Shown here one piece after another: positions 61,486-64,000 of a stretch of 64,000 nt of DNA. Below the pieces are notes generated by a model that searched no databases, was not told the origin of the DNA, and saw only the letters and a list, made by a program, of their open reading frames with translations. How positions within the stretch are numbered: the first letter of the stretch is position 1; every line of letters starts with the position of its first letter. Location of the stretch: the NCBI GenBank assembly GCA_050950205.1, contig JBMNHF010000015.1:62001-126000 (forward strand). The letters run 5' to 3'. Both the position numbers and the translations under genes were made by a program. Source of the stretch: WRAV01 sp050950205. Lineage in GTDB: Bacteria > Bacillota > Clostridia > Oscillospirales > Ruminococcaceae.

Positions 61486-63636
61486 ATGTATATTGGACAC
61501 ACCAGTCTGGATGGTCGCAGGCAACTTTTGTCGGAACACCTAAACAATGTTGCTCAGCTCTGTGCCGACTTTGCGAAACCCTGGGGAGCAGGGGAAGTGG
61601 CAAAGGTAATTGGACTGTGCCACGATATCGGCAAGTACTCCCAGGCGGCACAAAAGCGGTTGCTGGAAAACGGATATAAGGTGGACCACTCCACCGCCGG
61701 GGGACTGGAGGCAGCCCGGCTTTGCGGTTTGCTGGGAGCATATTGTGTGTTCGGTCATCATGGAGGACTTCCGGACGGCGGAAGCCCGGCAGATACCTAT
61801 GGAGAGCCTACCATGCTGGGGCGGTGTAAGCGTCAAGTGGGCAAACATATTCCTGATTACGCAGCCTTCCAATCGGAAATTACTCTCGCTCCTCCCCCAG
61901 AGCCTGTTTTTTATCCTTTGCGCGATGCGGGATTTTCTGTATCCATGTTGATTCGAATGCTGTTTTCCTGCCTGGTAGACGCCGATTATTTAGATACCGA
62001 ACGTTTCATGAGCGATGGAAATATTAGGCGAGGCGGTTACGACAGCATTCCCACCCTACACCAAAAGTTAACAAACCACCTAAAGCAATTTGCCAATCCT
62101 TCTTCAAACCTTAACCGCAAGCGCAACGAGATTTTGGAGCAATGTATTGCCAAGGCAGGGGGGCAAAAGGGATTGTATTCCCTCACGGTGCCTACCGGAG
62201 GAGGTAAAACCCTTTCATCCCTGGCTTTTGCTCTCAACCATGCCCAAAAACATGGAATGGAACGAGTGATCTATGTCATTCCCTACACCAGTATTATCGA
62301 GCAGAATGCCGAGGTGTTTGCCAAAATTTTGGGCAGGGAAAATGTGCTGGAACACCACTCCGGTTTTGAGTACGATAACGAAACGGATGAAGATATGGCA
62401 AGGCGCTTTTATCTTTCCACCGAAAACTGGGACGCTCCCATCATTGTGACCACCAATGTACAGTTTTTTGAATCTCTGTTTGCTCACAAAACCTCAAAAT
62501 GCCGCAAGCTTCATCACATAGCAGGCAGCGTTATTATTTTTGATGAGGCTCAGATGCTGCCAATGCCCTACCTGCTGCCCTGTGTCTATGGTATGGCTGA
62601 GCTGGTACATAATTATGGATGCACTCTTGTTTTGTGCAGTGCCACCCAACCCGCTCTGGAAGGCTTGTTTCCGCCGGAGATTCGCTGCGAGGAAATCTGT
62701 CATGACCCGGTAGAGCTACACAACTTTTTCCGGCGGACAACGGTACAAAGACTAGGCACCCTATCCGATGAGGAACTAGCTCAGCAGATGAACGCCTTAC
62801 CTCAAGTTTTGTGCATTGTCAATACCCGCAAGCATGCTCAAAACCTGTATCGGCTGCTGCAAAGCAAGGGCAGCTATCACCTTTCTACTCTGATGTACCC
62901 GGAGCACCGCAAGGCAATCCTCAATGAAATTCGCGCCAGGCTGAAACAAGGACTGCCCTGCCGGGTGGTGGCCACCAGTTTGATTGAAGCAGGAGTGGAT
63001 GTGGATTTCCCGGTAGTTTATCGGGCCAAAGCGGGATTGGATTCGGTGGTGCAGGCGGCTGGACGATGCAATCGGGAAGGAAGGCGCCCTGCTGCACAAA
63101 GTCCTGTTTATGTGTTTGATCCACAGGGGGACTACACTCTTCCTGTAACTCAGCGTCAGTCTGCCGAGGTATTGGAACTGGTTACAGTAAAATACCGGGG
63201 AAATTTTACCTGCCTTGACGCCATTCGTTATTATTTTGAACGCCTCTATGACATCAAGGGGGATGCGCTGGATGTGAAGAGGATTGTAGCCCAACTGGAA
63301 GATGGTATGAAAAACGGGGGAAGTTTTCCCTTTAAAACGATCGGAGAAGAGTTCCGTCTCATCGAATCCAAGACCTATACCATTTTCATTCCAGATACCG
63401 CTGTGGCCGAAGAATATGCCCGGCGCCTGCGGGCGGGGGAACGAAATCGTCAGCTATTGCGTCAGGTAGGGCGGTACAGCGTGAATATCTACGAGAACCA
63501 CTACCGACAGTTGTGCCAGATGGGAATGGTCGAGACGTTGGATGAGCAGTTGGCGGTTTTAGCTGTAATGGATAGCTATGATGCCAAAACTGGACTGGCT
63601 TTGGAACCGGAGGGAGGCAAGGGGCTATTCATTTAG
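61486..63636 (+). CDS. cas3: CRISPR-associated helicase-nuclease Cas3 (type I-C, HD fused)
   Basis: A 716-residue effector nuclease of type I CRISPR interference. The HD nuclease has H46-D47 in GLCHDIGKYS, then DHSTAGG near 66 and FGHHGGLPDGG near 89. The helicase has Walker A TGGGKT (238-242), box II FDEAQMLP (353-356 is DEAQ) and motif III LCSATQPAL; motif VI VVQAAGRCNREG is near 525. I choose ATG 61486 because GGAAGGAG lies right before 61480. The next gene is cas5c, so this is the first gene of a type I-C operon. Confidence 0.95.
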   Translation: MYIGHTSLDGRRQLLSEHLNNVAQLCADFAKPWGAGEVAKVIGLCHDIGKYSQAAQKRLLENGYKVDHSTAGGLEAARLCGLLGAYCVFGHHGGLPDGGSPADTYGEPTMLGRCKRQVGKHIPDYAAFQSEITLAPPPEPVFYPLRDAGFSVSMLIRMLFSCLVDADYLDTERFMSDGNIRRGGYDSIPTLHQKLTNHLKQFANPSSNLNRKRNEILEQCIAKAGGQKGLYSLTVPTGGGKTLSSLAFALNHAQKHGMERVIYVIPYTSIIEQNAEVFAKILGRENVLEHHSGFEYDNETDEDMARRFYLSTENWDAPIIVTTNVQFFESLFAHKTSKCRKLHHIAGSVIIFDEAQMLPMPYLLPCVYGMAELVHNYGCTLVLCSATQPALEGLFPPEIRCEEICHDPVELHNFFRRTTVQRLGTLSDEELAQQMNALPQVLCIVNTRKHAQNLYRLLQSKGSYHLSTLMYPEHRKAILNEIRARLKQGLPCRVVATSLIEAGVDVDFPVVYRAKAGLDSVVQAAGRCNREGRRPAAQSPVYVFDPQGDYTLPVTQRQSAEVLELVTVKYRGNFTCLDAIRYYFERLYDIKGDALDVKRIVAQLEDGMKNGGSFPFKTIGEEFRLIESKTYTIFIPDTAVAEEYARRLRAGERNRQLLRQVGRYSVNIYENHYRQLCQMGMVETLDEQLAVLAVMDSYDAKTGLALEPEGGKGLFI

Positions 63637-63704
63637 TCCCACCCCAATGGTGGATTCGCAGAAGTTAGCTCGTATACTCTCAACGGCGATACAATTATAA
63701 CTAG

Positions 63705-63724
63705 CCCCCCGGCTGTGCCGGAGG
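63705..63724 (+). terminator. GC hairpin after cas3, resembles an IS200 end
   Basis: CCCCCCGGCTGTGCCGGAGG can fold; CCCCCGGCTGTGCCGG is the exact complement of the IS200 right-hand hairpin core at 48391-48408. It could be a terminator or a solo IS200 end. Confidence 0.5.
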
Positions 63725-63807
63725 ATGTTTATTATGGCTGCATTTTTTGTTCATTTAAGCTGTAAATTGAGTAGGTTTGGTAAAATTCGACAAAAAATAA
63801 AAGGCAT

Positions 63808-63835
63808 TTGAAAAATAATTTAATTTTAGTATACT
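63808..63835 (+). promoter_or_regulatory. Promoter before cas5c
   Basis: TTGAAA (63808-63813), 16-base spacer, TATACT (63830-63835). Gives the downstream cas genes their own promoter. Confidence 0.6.
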
Positions 63836-63873
63836 AGAAATAAATGGAAATTAAAACGAAAGGAGTTGATGAA

Positions 63874-64000
63874 ATGGGATTTGGTTTTAGGGTGCGGGTA
63901 GAGGGCGATTATGCACTCTTTTCGCGTCCGGAACTAAAAGTAGAGCGCTATACATACGACGTTATTACCCCCAGTGCTGCCCGAGGGGTATTAGAAGCGA
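63874..64000 (+). CDS. cas5c: Cas5c (type I-C), start only
   Basis: The first 42 codons, cut by the window end. It starts MGFGFRVRVEGDYALFSRPE and continues KVERYTYDVITPSAARGVLE, the typical opening of Cas5d/Cas5c, which cleaves pre-crRNA in type I-C systems and stays in Cascade. AAAGGAG is 9 bases before ATG 63874. The gap of 237 bases to cas3 with its own promoter is wider than usual. Confidence 0.88.
   Translation, partial: MGFGFRVRVEGDYALFSRPELKVERYTYDVITPSAARGVLEA

Overview
The window reads as chromosomal DNA of an anaerobic, spore-forming member of the Clostridia, probably Oscillospirales-like. This is an inference from gene content: rubrerythrin, spore photoproduct lyase, tryptophanase, Firmicute-type promoters and strong GGAGG ribosome sites, frequent TTG starts, and a host of clostridial mobile elements. 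No rRNA is present and species cannot be named.

Layout. 1-3640: the end of a catabolic cassette (tryptophanase tnaA, an unidentified multi-span transporter, an M20 amidohydrolase), then a broken B3/4-domain gene. 3680-13200: a decayed accessory region. It holds a 3' tRNA remnant, two orphan Phd/YefM antitoxins, a large serine recombinase in pieces with its small TnpW companion, a RelE/ParE toxin whose antitoxin gene is frameshifted, remnants of relaxase and mobC, a helix-turn-helix gene, 64-bp tandem repeats and a complete IS21-family element. It stops at an intact tRNA-Ser. 13206-18310: core genes on the minus strand (tRNA-Ser, rpsR-ssb-rpsF, galU, a zinc-ribbon membrane protein with a C-terminal frameshift, prfB and a small cysteine protein). 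18400-20300: four small orphan genes, three of which are followed by their own or a nearby terminator. 20455-25720: a second scar made of a tRNA-Ser 3' fragment, phage debris, a field of short palindromes, a second IS21-family element and an IS256-family element whose left end is cut off by the IS21 copy.

25731-47329 is mostly core: patatin-like lipase, ychF, a two-component system, the hisA-hisF-hisIE-hisK operon, a condensation-domain protein with its DUF6320-like partner, cell-wall proteins (peptidoglycan-binding/M15-like, M23), rubrerythrin, glyA with an FUSC-like gene and an esterase, a TRAP-like lipoprotein, rarA and adeC.

47472-52740 is a small island behind tRNA-Thr and tRNA-Tyr: an IS200 element, a perfect 21-bp hairpin, a two-gene unit (an 858-residue TPR protein with a C-terminal HEPN-like RNGSAH motif, plus an unrecognised 252-residue partner) and a low-complexity tyrosine/aspartate/lysine repeat protein. 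This is the best candidate for an undescribed system. 52984-61328 holds stress and redox genes (SDR, alpha/beta hydrolase, CoA-disulfide reductase with a cut rhodanese domain, PatB-type lyase, cspA, OFA-type MFS transporter, splB). The window closes with the start of a type I-C CRISPR-Cas operon: cas3 with fused HD domain, then the first 42 codons of cas5c. No CRISPR array lies inside the window.
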